Source: Acinetobacter variabilis (GTDB lineage Bacteria > Pseudomonadota > Gammaproteobacteria > Pseudomonadales > Moraxellaceae). Taken from it: 64,000 nucleotides of DNA. Positions within the stretch are counted from its first letter, which is position 1. The number at the start of each line of letters is the position of its first letter. The notes under the pieces are model-generated. The model was not told the DNA's origin. It saw only the letters and a list, made by a program, of their open reading frames with translations, and searched no databases. Position numbers and translations under genes: made by a program. Location: assembly GCF_000369625.1 (NCBI RefSeq), contig NZ_KB850112.1:502528-566527 (forward strand). Reading direction: 5' to 3'. Positions 1 to 8,237 of the stretch are shown piece after piece.

Positions 1-87
1 GGGAAAACCCAGTCCGTCACGGTAAAAGTGTAGTGAAGCTTCCAGATCGAGCACACCGAGGGTAATCACAGAAATCCGTGCTTGCAT
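1..87 (-). CDS. VOC-family (glyoxalase/dioxygenase fold) protein, N-terminal fragment cut by window edge
   Basis: Only the first 29 codons are inside the window, read leftwards from an ATG at 87. They give MQARISVITLGVLDLEAS followed by LHFYRDGLGFP, the first beta-strand and helix of the vicinal oxygen chelate fold (a V-T-L-G-V-x-D-L start, then S-x-x-F-Y-x-x-x-L-G-F). A strong ribosome-binding site (GGAGGGAGT) lies just upstream of the ATG. Members of this superfamily are small metal enzymes such as glyoxalases, dioxygenases and bleomycin-binding proteins. The metal ligands and substrate pocket lie outside the window, so no reaction can be assigned. Confidence 0.75.
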   Translation of the reverse strand, partial: MQARISVITLGVLDLEASLHFYRDGLGFP

Positions 88-184
88 AACTCCCTCCTGA
101 TTATGATTGTTATATTTCTATCTTAGGACAAATAAAAAGCAGGGAAGCGATCCCTGCTGTTAGAAATTGTAATAACAGGCAAGC

Positions 185-917
185 TTAAGCGACTTTGAGA
201 GTAGCACGTTTGGCTGCCTGTGAATGGTTGAGATAATGCAGCGCATCATCGGTACTGCCTTCATACACCGGATCATACCAGGGCATTAAGTAGCCGAGCT
301 GTTGGGATACTAACCACAGTGGATTTGGCAACAGGCGGTTATCTAACTGGGAAATACGTAACCATTCTTTCCAGATCTAGCATATTCGGATCAGCACCCA
401 GACGTTCCCATTCAGTATTGTAGAGTGCATATTTACCCAAGACACAGGTCATATGTTCTATCGTCGCAATGATACCGAGACGAAACAGATCCCATTGGTG
501 TTCTAAGATTTTAGGAATTTCGAGACCGAATGGCTGATCGGCGAGCAGCTTGTTAAATAGGAAATGCATGATATTCAGATTGCGCTGGATATCAATCTGG
601 CGTTCAGATCAATATTCTTTATTGGCCGAATTATGTGCCTGGGCATGCATGGCTTCCTGACGGATAAACGCCTACACATCATGCTTTAATTTTTCGTCAG
701 TGATCTGGGGGAGGACTTTGTTATATAAACGGCAGAACCAGAGTTCACCCGCGGGTAGAATATTGTTAATTTCATTAGCGAAGTAACTGGCAAAGGGCTG
801 ATCAGGAATCCAGTCGACTGGAGTGTCTTGCCATTCAAAGCTGACTTTGCGAGGCTGGATAAAATAGGAAATGGAAGAGCCAATTCTTGTTGTTTTGAAG
901 CGCGAAAGTAAAGACAT
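185..917 (-). pseudogene. Decayed metal-dependent hydrolase of the PF10118 (COG3687) type
   Basis: Translation from the ATG at 917 gives a PF10118-like start, then meets an in-frame TAG at 672-674. The same frame continues with the family-like stretch FIRQEAMHAQAHNSANKEY, then a TGA at 609-611, then another 89 codons up to a stop at 339-341. Near 345-372 the frame breaks. The C-terminal part (SQQLGYLMPWYDPVYEG to the TAA at 185-187) is read in a different frame, and the usual W-H-x-A-E-E-x-E-H segment after MLDL is missing. Two nonsense codons plus a deletion or frameshift make a functional product unlikely. The original protein would have been a roughly 280-residue predicted metal-dependent hydrolase of unknown substrate. 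Family assignment is from memory of its motifs. Confidence 0.7.
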
Positions 918-949
918 GGTGTGAATCCATCACTGCTTGATCAAGACAG

Positions 950-989
950 TATGAAAAAAATATCCCGAATTGCAGCAGGCAATACGGGA
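950..989 (-). terminator. Rho-independent terminator after engB
   Basis: On the minus strand the arms TCCCG-ATTGC type repeat (963-973 with 979-989, one mismatched position each) form a hairpin followed by a run of seven T (from 960 downward). It lies 30 bases beyond the engB stop codon. Confidence 0.7.
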
Positions 990-1019
990 CATTCTTTTAT
1001 CCGATGAAACACATTCGGC

Positions 1020-1937
1020 TTATTTTTGTGGATCCTGTTCGACAATCTCAGCTGGATCGGCTTCTAGAGGCGCGTCCAGATCATTCAGTTCACTGGCAGT
1101 GACTTCATGAGCGCTGTTGGTTTTATCTTCATCTTCTAATAATTCAATTGGTTCATCAGCTTCGTTTAAATCATGCATTGAAGCTTCAGGAATGCTGTCC
1201 AGATCAAATTCAGGTGCTTGATTCAAAGTGAAGTTCAAACGGCCGCCCATCACACTGGCCAATTCTTCCAAACCTTGCTTGTTTAGAGAAGAGAATAGTT
1301 GAATCGAGAAATCCAGCTTCATCTTTTTCAGTTTGGCTTTCACTTCTTGTAGCGCTTTCGAAGCGGGGCCACGGTTCAGCTTGTCGGCTTTGGTCAGCAG
1401 GACATGTACGAATAATTTACGTGAATACGCCCATTCCAGCATCATCACATCAAAGTGTTGTAGCGGGTGACGGATATCCATCAGCAACACCAGACCTTGC
1501 AGGCTCTTGCGGTGAATCAGATAGTTTTCCAGTTCTTTCTGCCAGACAATTTTCATGGCTTCTGGGACAGCTGCGTAGCCATAACCCGGCAAATCGACCA
1601 GACGCTGATCCGGATTGCCAAGGCTAAAGAAGTTGATCATCTGGGTACGGCCTGGTTTTTTGGACGCACGGGCCAACTGTTTCTGATTGGTCAGGGCATT
1701 GATGGCACTCGATTTACCTGCATTAGAGCGGCCAGCAAAAGCCACTTCATAACCGGTATCTTCTACACACAAGCTCAGCTTGGGTGCACTCATCAGGAAC
1801 TCAGCTTTGCGTAACCAGTTGAGGGCTTGTACCGAATATTCAGTAATGGCTGGATCGACCTTTTTTTCATAGCTGATCTTTTGCTTTGGGGCATTTGATG
1901 CCTTACTGTTTTTCGACTTTCCTCTGCTGTGATGCAT
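1020..1937 (-). CDS. engB: Ribosome biogenesis GTPase EngB (YihA/YsxC) with acidic C-terminal tail
   Basis: EngB is an essential small GTPase that helps assemble the large ribosomal subunit. The 305-residue product shows G1 GRSNAGKSS (about 69-77), G3 DLPGYG (115-120) and G4 TKAD (182-185), in the order and spacing of the family. It is much longer than the roughly 200-residue E. coli protein. It has a basic N-terminal extension (first 30 residues, rich in Lys and Ser) and a C-terminal tail of about 65 residues dense in Asp and Glu, likely disordered. The ATG at 1937 gives a basic leader [12 protein letters not shown]; a shorter form starting near residue 50 is possible but less likely. The gene stands alone, with its own terminator. 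Confidence 0.93.
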   Translation of the reverse strand: MHHSRGKSKNSKASNAPKQKISYEKKVDPAITEYSVQALNWLRKAEFLMSAPKLSLCVEDTGYEVAFAGRSNAGKSSAINALTNQKQLARASKKPGRTQMINFFSLGNPDQRLVDLPGYGYAAVPEAMKIVWQKELENYLIHRKSLQGLVLLMDIRHPLQHFDVMMLEWAYSRKLFVHVLLTKADKLNRGPASKALQEVKAKLKKMKLDFSIQLFSSLNKQGLEELASVMGGRLNFTLNQAPEFDLDSIPEASMHDLNEADEPIELLEDEDKTNSAHEVTASELNDLDAPLEADPAEIVEQDPQK

Positions 1938-2030
1938 GACTCAACTTCAATGACTAATTATACAAGAAGCTATTATAAAGGAAGTCGGGCGGGCAAGCGA
2001 ACTTTAGAATTGTTCAATAGAATAAGGGTA

Positions 2031-2471
2031 TTAGAGATTGATCAGACTAATCGGTGACTGGATGCTAAAATATTCCTTAGTCGGTTCAACGACATCACCC
2101 AGAATATGTTGATCCAGACTGGTATAGAACTGCTCCACAGCCTGATCCAGAATGCCTTTTAATCCGCAATTGGTACGTAATATACAAGGTGGATCATTAC
2201 ATTCTACAATCTGGTTATCACGTTGTAGAATACGCACAATCTGTCCTAGCTGAACTTTCAGGGCAGCCGGATTGAGACGGATTCCACCCCCTTTACCGCG
2301 AGAGGTAATGAGCCAGTCCTGTTTCGCCATAAAGTAGACGATTTTCATGGCATGGTTCTGCGAAATCTGTAAGCGCTCCGCCAGCTCGGCAATCGTATAA
2401 GGCAGATCACGAGGTTGTGCAACATACATCAGTATGCGCAGCGCATAGTCAGTAAATTTATTCAGTTGCAT
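2031..2471 (-). CDS. nsrR: Rrf2-family nitric-oxide-sensing repressor NsrR
   Basis: The 146-residue protein has the Rrf2 winged helix (TDYALRILMYVA near residue 7, recognition helix around 30-50) and three cysteines, C91, C96 and C102, in the C-x4-C-x5-C arrangement that holds the Fe-S cluster in NsrR. NsrR represses NO-detoxification genes until NO destroys the cluster. The gene lies directly downstream of hmp in the same direction, and a near-perfect NsrR operator precedes hmp, which supports NsrR over the related IscR. A hairpin terminator sits between the two genes, so nsrR transcription probably depends on read-through or a weak promoter in the short gap. Confidence 0.88.
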   Translation of the reverse strand: MQLNKFTDYALRILMYVAQPRDLPYTIAELAERLQISQNHAMKIVYFMAKQDWLITSRGKGGGIRLNPAALKVQLGQIVRILQRDNQIVECNDPPCILRTNCGLKGILDQAVEQFYTSLDQHILGDVVEPTKEYFSIQSPISLINL

Positions 2472-2493
2472 GATAATACTGATGTTTTTGACG

Positions 2494-2537
2494 AAAAAAA
2501 TTAGGGTTAGTCTAGCATACCAGACTAACCCTCTGTT
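2494..2537 (-). terminator. Hairpin terminator between hmp and nsrR
   Basis: Perfect 11-bp arms AGGGTTAGTCT (2503-2513) and AGACTAACCCT (2522-2532) enclose an 8-base loop. They are flanked by an A-run on the left and CTGTTTTT on the right, so the hairpin could stop transcription in either direction. For the minus-strand hmp the T-run is the complement of 2494-2502. Confidence 0.75.
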
Positions 2538-2560
2538 TTTATTTTAAGCTGAAGAAGCAT

Positions 2561-3769
2561 TTAGTGGCGTACACCACCTGTGCCAAAGGCTTCGCTATGA
2601 ATGTTCTCAGCAGGGATTCCGCGAGCGACAAGCGCTTTTTGCTGTTCAGCCATAAATGGCATTGGGCCACAGAGATAGTAGTCTGCATTGGCTGGTAATA
2701 ATGCGCTATCTACAGTGCTTAAGTCCAGTCGACCGGCAACATCATAATCCTCGCCCAGTTTATCGCTTGGGTGCGGGAATTCATAAGCAGTCATTGTGCT
2801 TAAACGTGGGTATTTGGCTTTCAGGTCATGAATATGCTGTTTCATTGCATGTACCTGTTTGCTACGGCAGGCATGAATGAAAGTCACCGGCTGCGGCATA
2901 TCCAGAGTCACCAGCTGGTTCAGCATGGCTACCATTGGAGTCAAGCCTACACCACCACTGATGAACACATTACGTTTGTTCGGATCGATCAGGTAGAAGT
3001 TACCTGTCGGTGCAGAGACTTCAATTTCCGAACCTTCTGGCAGGCTGTGTAGGGTATTGGATACCCAGCCTGGAACCATGTCGCCTTTCTGGTCTTCACG
3101 TTTCACCGAGATACGCAGGTAATCCGCTTGTGGGCAAGTCGATAGAGTATATTGGCGTGGCTGTTTTAGGTTCAGCTCAGGCACGAATACACGTACTGAA
3201 ATGTATTGGCCGGCTTCATATTTTGGTAATGGACCGCCGTCAACTGGAGTCAGGTAGAACGAAGTGATTTCATCACTTTCCACGACTTTCTTGGCAATCT
3301 TGAAGTTGCGCCAGCCTAACCAGCTACCTTTAGTCTGTTCATGCTGGTCGTAAATCGCTTTTTCAGTTGCAATAAACAGATCCGCCAGTTGACCGTATGC
3401 TGCAGCCCAAGCATCAATCAGTGGATCATCCATAGAAATGTTCAGCACTTCACTGATCGAATATAAAAGGTTTTCCCCAACAATACCGTAGTCCGGTGCC
3501 TTAATATTTAAGCTCACGTGCTTGTGTGCGATCAGCTCAACCACGGGTAACAGCACAGATGGATCTTCGATATTTTCAGCATAAGCCAGAACCGCACCTG
3601 CCAAGGCTTGTGCTTGAGCTCCACTGCGTTGATGTCCCATGTTAAAGGTTTCTTTCAAATCAGGATTATTGCCTAGCATGCGGTTATAGAAATAACCGGT
3701 CAGGGCAACCCCATTTTCACGAAGTACAGGAACAGTGGCTTTTACAAGGTCAATTTGCTGTGGAGTCAT
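2561..3769 (-). CDS. hmp: Flavohemoprotein Hmp, nitric oxide dioxygenase
   Basis: Hmp converts NO, O2 and NAD(P)H to nitrate in the cytoplasm. The 402-residue protein has an N-terminal globin domain (1-140) with the B10 tyrosine (Tyr28) and proximal histidine (His84 in AHKHVS). Then come an FAD domain with RQYTLS and an NAD-binding domain with GGVGLTPM and a C-terminal EAFG motif, the full length of the family. The ATG at 3769 aligns with the E. coli start. Regulation is visible: a palindrome matching the NsrR consensus lies at 3797-3819 over the promoter, and nsrR is the next gene. Confidence 0.96.
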   Translation of the reverse strand: MTPQQIDLVKATVPVLRENGVALTGYFYNRMLGNNPDLKETFNMGHQRSGAQAQALAGAVLAYAENIEDPSVLLPVVELIAHKHVSLNIKAPDYGIVGENLLYSISEVLNISMDDPLIDAWAAAYGQLADLFIATEKAIYDQHEQTKGSWLGWRNFKIAKKVVESDEITSFYLTPVDGGPLPKYEAGQYISVRVFVPELNLKQPRQYTLSTCPQADYLRISVKREDQKGDMVPGWVSNTLHSLPEGSEIEVSAPTGNFYLIDPNKRNVFISGGVGLTPMVAMLNQLVTLDMPQPVTFIHACRSKQVHAMKQHIHDLKAKYPRLSTMTAYEFPHPSDKLGEDYDVAGRLDLSTVDSALLPANADYYLCGPMPFMAEQQKALVARGIPAENIHSEAFGTGGVRH

Positions 3770-3796
3770 AGTTGATCTCTCATGGCTGTTATTTAT

Positions 3797-3819
3797 AAGA
3801 TGTATTTAAAATACATCTT
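3797..3819 (-). promoter_or_regulatory. NsrR operator in the hmp promoter
   Basis: Perfect 11-1-11 inverted repeat: AAGATGTATTT (3797-3807), one central base, AAATACATCTT (3809-3819). This matches the established NsrR consensus AAGATGYATTT-N-AAATRCATCTT. On the minus strand a TTGTAA / TATTTT promoter with a 17-base spacer can be drawn so that its -10 falls inside the operator. Repression of hmp by the neighbouring NsrR is therefore strongly inferred. Confidence 0.85.
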
Positions 3820-3921
3820 ATAAAATGCTTTTACAATATACTAAAAGCATAAAACCATAAAAAAATTATGGGATATAAAAATATCCCATAAAAATGATGT
3901 TTTCGATCGGAGAAAGGAGGG

Positions 3922-5473
3922 TTATTTACGCCCGAAGAGGGAACCTAATAGACCACGCACAATTTTCTGGCCGGTACTACCACCAAGACTACGTGCTGCA
4001 CTTTTAGCAAAGGTACCCACAATATCCTGAGTAAGTTTTTCACGTTGCTTAGCTGTACGTTCAGCTTCTTTTTTGCTGTTCACGTGCCAAACGTTCCTGT
4101 TCCTTGGCTTGCTGTTTAGCTAGAACTTCCTGTTCTTTGGCTTGCTGTTTGGCAAGTTCCGCGGCTTGAGCCTGCTGCTGACGTTCCAGTACTTTTTGCT
4201 GTAGCATCTCATGCGCACTGTCACTGTCAACTTCCTGCTCATAAATACCAGCCACGATGGTTTGTTGCATCAGTGCCTTACGTTCTTCTGGTGTAATCGG
4301 GCTAAAAGAGGAATGTGGGGGCATGATCCAGCCACGTTCAACAATCTGCGGAGTCCCTTTTTCATCCAGACAGCTAATCAGCGCTTCACCCATAGCAAGT
4401 TCAGTAATCGCTTCCTGCGCTTTAAATTCTGGATTGGCACGGAAGGTATCTGCCGCCGTTTTGACTGCCTTCTGGTCTTTAGGTGTAAAAGCGCGTAAAG
4501 CATGCTGAATGCGGTTGCCGAGTTGCCCTAATACGCTTTCAGGTAAGTCGAATGGATTCTGGGTGACAAAGTAAATCCCGACACCTTTGGAGCGGATCAG
4601 ACGCACCACCCGTTCAATCTTGTCCTGCAGGGCGGGGCTGGCATTATCAAAGAGTAGGTGGGCTTCATCAAAGAAGAACACCAGTTTCGGTTTGTCCAGA
4701 TCACCCACTTCTGGTAACTGTTCAAATAACTCTGACAGCATCCATAACAGGAAAGTGGCGTACAACTTCGGTGTGTTCATCAGCTTGTCGGCAGCCAGCA
4801 GATTGATATTGCCGCGGCCTTGGCTATCCGTTTGCAGGAAATCCATCAGGTCTAGTGCTGGCTCACCAAAAAATTTATCCCCACCCTGATCAGCAAGCAC
4901 GAGCAGGTTGCGTTGAATCGCACCGAGACTGGCAGGTGAAAGATTGCCATATTCCACTTTAAAGTCTGCAGCATGTTCACTGGCATAACTCAGCATGGCT
5001 TTCAGGTCTTTAAAGTCAATGAGTAATAATCCCTGATCATCGGCAATCCGAAAGACGGCAGACAGTACGCCTTCCTGGGTATCATTCAGATTTAGGATGC
5101 GGGCAAGCAAAAGCGGCCCAATTTCGGAAATCGTAGTACGGATTGGATGACCCTGTTCACCAAACAGATCCCAGAACACGACCGGCGAAGCTTCAAAAGG
5201 AAGTGAGTCAATATTTAGACTTTTAATCCGTTCATCAAACTTAGGATTGCTTTCCCCCGGCTTGGCCAGGCTGGAAACATCGCCTTTGGCATCGGCAAGG
5301 AACACGGGTACACCAATGCGGGAAAAACTTTCTGCCAAAACTTTCAAAGTTACCGTTTTGCCGGTTCCGGTCGCGCCGGCAATTAGTCCGTGACGGTTGG
5401 CAAGCTGTGAGTGCAGTACAATATCTTGCGTGGTATCACTGGTTTTTTTAGCAATAATGATTGGTGTGCCCAT
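3922..5473 (-). pseudogene. HerA-like (DUF853/YjgR) ATPase with a frameshift before the C-terminus
   Basis: From the ATG at 5473 an intact 470-residue protein is read. It carries Walker [11 protein letters not shown] (near residue 33-42) and Walker [12 protein letters not shown], followed by a Gln/Lys/Glu-rich coiled tail, and stops at 4061-4063. Beyond this, in the frame one base over, lies a coherent C-terminal end ([18 protein letters not shown] ... GSLFGRK) up to a TAA at 3922-3924, which is the usual end of this family. The switch falls at a run of six A (minus strand, T-run at 4070-4075); five A would restore one frame. Either a mutation, a sequence error or slippage explains this. The ATPase core is intact, so a shortened protein may still work. 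It lies 18 bases downstream of metC and is probably co-transcribed with it. The substrate is unknown. Confidence 0.75.
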
Positions 5474-5491
5474 AAATTTTCCTATTGTTAT

Positions 5492-6718
5492 TTATTCATT
5501 TTTAAGTTTTTTCATTTCTTGTAGTGCATGCTGAATATCTTCAATCAGATCTTCCGGATGTTCTAGACCAATACAGAAACGAACCAGAAAACCCTCTTTC
5601 AAATGTGAATGTTCAAGCACACGCATTTCTTTTAAGTTATATAGCATGACCAGACTGACAGGACCACCCCAGCTAAATCCAAGCTTAAACAGTTGTAAGC
5701 TGTCACAGAAATTGCGAATATCTTGCAACTTGTAGTTACTGTCAAAAATCACGCTGACCAGTCCGGCACTGTGTCTTTGCTTGCAAATTTCTTTCCAGTT
5801 TTTATGACCGGCATTGTCAGCATCAGCTGGATGTAAGATTTGAACAAATTCTGGTTGCTGTTTGAGCCAGTCTAATAAGGTTAAGCAGCTTTGTGATTGA
5901 TGTTCATATCGGAGTTGCATCGAAGCCAGACTACGTTGTATCTGAGCGACATCATCACCTGATACTGAAATACCCTGAATGGCATGCGCACGGAACAATT
6001 TGTGGTGCAGTTCTTTATTGCGGGTCACCACTGAACCCATTAGGATATCACCGCCACCACTTGGATATTTGGTCAGGGCATGCACAGTCATATCGACACT
6101 TAAATGATCCTCACCAAAATCAAATGCATTAAAGGCAAGGCCTGCACCCCAGGTATTATCCAGCGCAGTGAGGATATTGTTTGCTTGAGCTTTCTTGACC
6201 AAGCGACTTAAATCGGGAAATTCTAAAGTCACAGAACCTGCTGCTTCCAGCCAAAGTAGTTTAGCTTTTTCCGAGGGATGAAAAGTATTCGCGTCTAGCG
6301 CATTATAGACTTTGACCTGAATACCATAGCGGGTTTCCAGATTGCGTAGATGTTCCATGTTTGGACCATAGATATTGTCCGCAACCCACACTTCATCGCC
6401 CTGGCTTAAAAAACAAGAATTCACGAGATTAATCGCGGATAAACCACTCGGTGCCAGCAAACAATATTGACCACCTTCGATCTGGGCAATGCTATCGCCT
6501 AAGGTAAATGTCGTCGGTGTACCATGCGTGCCATAGCTATAGTCATAGTCATCAGTCCAATGGCGATTAAATAGGGCATCGGTATTGTTAAAAATAATAG
6601 TGGATGCACGAAACAGGGGAGGTTGAATACTCGAAATGTATTGCGGGGCCTTTCGTGGTGCATGAATCAGCGCTGTTTGAGGATTTTTTTTCACGTGAAT
6701 GCTCTTAAATGTAATCAA
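5492..6718 (-). CDS. metC: Cystathionine beta-lyase-type PLP enzyme (Cys/Met metabolism family)
   Basis: This 408-residue enzyme of the Cys/Met PLP-dependent family has the cofactor lysine in HALTKYPSGGGD and the upstream DNTWGAG aspartate that contacts the pyridine nitrogen. The family carries out alpha,beta- or alpha,gamma-elimination. The sequence is closest to cystathionine beta-lyases, which make homocysteine, pyruvate and ammonia in methionine synthesis, but other carbon-sulfur lyases cannot be excluded. The ATG at 6718 gives an eight-residue leader; a GTG a few codons later is an alternative. It is divergent from the amidotransferase gene and is followed closely by the HerA-like gene. 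Confidence 0.82.
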   Translation of the reverse strand: MITFKSIHVKKNPQTALIHAPRKAPQYISSIQPPLFRASTIIFNNTDALFNRHWTDDYDYSYGTHGTPTTFTLGDSIAQIEGGQYCLLAPSGLSAINLVNSCFLSQGDEVWVADNIYGPNMEHLRNLETRYGIQVKVYNALDANTFHPSEKAKLLWLEAAGSVTLEFPDLSRLVKKAQANNILTALDNTWGAGLAFNAFDFGEDHLSVDMTVHALTKYPSGGGDILMGSVVTRNKELHHKLFRAHAIQGISVSGDDVAQIQRSLASMQLRYEHQSQSCLTLLDWLKQQPEFVQILHPADADNAGHKNWKEICKQRHSAGLVSVIFDSNYKLQDIRNFCDSLQLFKLGFSWGGPVSLVMLYNLKEMRVLEHSHLKEGFLVRFCIGLEHPEDLIEDIQHALQEMKKLKNE

Positions 6719-6856
6719 ATATTGCTTTAGCTTAAGAGAATCTCATTATTGCTGCTAGTTATGTTGTGAAATGTTGAAAAAACAGACATTGCTAAAAAGT
6801 TGGCTTCATTTTTGCAAAACCTAAAATCAGAGAGCTACAACAAAAGGTTTAGGCGC

Positions 6857-7591
6857 ATGAAGTCGCAGTTAAAAGTACATTATTTTCAGCATATTGCTGG
6901 CGAGGGCTTTGGTAGTTGTATTGATTTTTTAAAGCAGCATCAGGCGCAAATTACTGCGACTGAATTCTTTGCTTTACCCGTCGATCGTCCACTGGATATT
7001 GAAGCTTTGCCATCAGTCGATGAAGTTGATTTACTGATCATCATGGGAGGCACCATGAGCGTCAATGATGAAGCAAATTATCCATGGCTCAAGATCGAAA
7101 AACGCTGGTTACGCCGTTATCTTTCTCAAGGCAAGCCGACAATTGGTCTATGTTTAGGCGGGCAGTTGATTGCCAATGCCTTGGGTGCGGCCGTCAGCCG
7201 TAACCAGGAACAGGAGCTAGGCTGGACCACGGTACGCAAAGTCGCACATGTACCCGAGGATTGTTTTATCTTGCCTGAACAGTTCGAAATCATGCAATGG
7301 CACAGTGAAACCTTTGAACTGCCTAAAGGAGCGATTCATCTGGCAGAAAATGAAGCCTGCCGTAATCAGATGTATCAACTCGGCAAGAATGTTTTGGGTT
7401 TCCAGTTTCATCCGGAAATCACCCGGGAAACTTTAAAGCTGTTTTTGGAAAATGAAGAAGAAATCTCACAATTTTCTGGAAAATATGTACAGGACATTCA
7501 ACAACTGCAAAGAACAACCAAAAATAATTTTATTCAAGGAAATCAAATATTAAACCAAGCCATTCAATATGTTCTGGAAAAAACGGCCTAG
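6857..7591 (+). CDS. Class I glutamine amidotransferase (GMP synthase-like domain protein)
   Basis: A stand-alone GATase1 domain. The nucleophile cysteine is in GLCLGGQLIA, and the catalytic His and Glu are in FQFHPEIT near residue 185. Such free-standing proteins (YfeJ/GuaA-N-like) hydrolyse glutamine or gamma-glutamyl compounds; the acceptor here is unknown. I start at the ATG at 6857 because the family begins close to LKVHYFQHIAGEG; the TTG at 6800 would add 19 unlikely residues. There is no synthetase domain, so it is not GuaA itself. It is divergent from metC. Confidence 0.8.
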   Translation: MKSQLKVHYFQHIAGEGFGSCIDFLKQHQAQITATEFFALPVDRPLDIEALPSVDEVDLLIIMGGTMSVNDEANYPWLKIEKRWLRRYLSQGKPTIGLCLGGQLIANALGAAVSRNQEQELGWTTVRKVAHVPEDCFILPEQFEIMQWHSETFELPKGAIHLAENEACRNQMYQLGKNVLGFQFHPEITRETLKLFLENEEEISQFSGKYVQDIQQLQRTTKNNFIQGNQILNQAIQYVLEKTA

Positions 7592-7659
7592 TGGGCAAAA
7601 AATAAACAATTGATTTCCCGAATAAATTGAAATACAGCAAGAAAAACCGTAAAAGGGAT

Positions 7660-7688
7660 TTGCTTATGCAATAAACAATGGCTATAAT
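7660..7688 (+). promoter_or_regulatory. Promoter of the S10-spc-alpha ribosomal protein operon
   Basis: TTGCTT (7660-7665), a 17-base spacer, and a perfect TATAAT (7683-7688). It lies about 180 bases before rpsJ and directly in front of the structured leader. No other good promoter is seen in the gap after the amidotransferase gene. Confidence 0.75.
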
Positions 7689-7694
7689 AAGCGA

Positions 7695-7865
7695 CCCTTC
7701 GATAGGAAGGGGGTTAACTGCGAAGAAAGTAGTTAACTATCGTTACAGTCGTGGCATCGATCACGACCTTAGTGATATTTCACTGCTCTTGACACTTGCC
7801 TTTAAATAGTGGGGTGAGATGCGTCAAGAGTGATTCTTTATATATTTGGCTTGGAGTTAACTGGT
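7695..7865 (+). promoter_or_regulatory. Structured S10 operon leader RNA
   Basis: About 170 untranslated bases with several inverted repeats: CCCTTC/GAAGGG near 7695-7711, GTTAACT/AGTTAAC (7713-7719 with 7731-7737), AGTGA/TCACT (7771-7784), and CTCTTGAC/GTCAAGAG (7786-7793 with 7823-7830). The octamer AGTTAACT recurs at 7855-7862, beginning inside the GGAG ribosome-binding site of rpsJ. In E. coli the S10 leader binds L4 to stop transcription and translation. A similar role is inferred here but the fold is not the E. coli one. Confidence 0.6.
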
Positions 7866-8177
7866 ATGTCTAACCAGAGAATTCGTATCCGTCTTAAGTC
7901 TTTTGATCACCGTCTTATTGATCAATCAGCTCAAGAAATCGTAGAAACAGCAAAACGTACTGGCGCACAAGTTTGTGGTCCAATTCCAATGCCTACACGC
8001 ATTGAACGTTTTAACGTTTTAACATCACCACACGTTAACAAAGATGCGCGTGACCAATACGAGATCCGCACTTACAAACGTTTGATCGACATCGTTCAAC
8101 CTACAGACAAAACTGTAGATGCATTGATGAAGTTAGATCTTGCAGCTGGTGTTGATGTTCAGATCGCATTGGGTTAA
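7866..8177 (+). CDS. rpsJ: 30S ribosomal protein S10
   Basis: First gene of the S10 operon. The 103-residue product [18 protein letters not shown] continues with the typical [15 protein letters not shown] segment. S10 sits in the 30S head and, as NusE, joins NusB in antitermination. The ATG at 7866 is preceded by GGAG at 7853-7856; the upstream TTG at 7830 would add an unlikely extension into the leader. Confidence 0.98.
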
Positions 8178-8183
8178 GGCTTT

Positions 8184-8223
8184 CGGGTTAATTAACGCTC
8201 TAAGTTAATTAGGCCGCTTTTTT
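8184..8223 (+). terminator. Terminator-like hairpin between rpsJ and rplC (possible attenuator)
   Basis: TAATTAAC (8189-8196) pairs perfectly with GTTAATTA (8204-8211), and outer CGG/CCG bases can extend it. Six T follow at 8218-8223. Placed inside an operon, it may lower downstream transcription or act as an RNA-processing site rather than a full stop. Confidence 0.4.
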
Positions 8224-8237
8224 AGAGGTTTATGCAC

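Noticed and set aside
7592..7865. Riboswitch before rpsJ
   Set aside because: No known riboswitch core is recognisable. A ribosomal-protein leader fits the context better.
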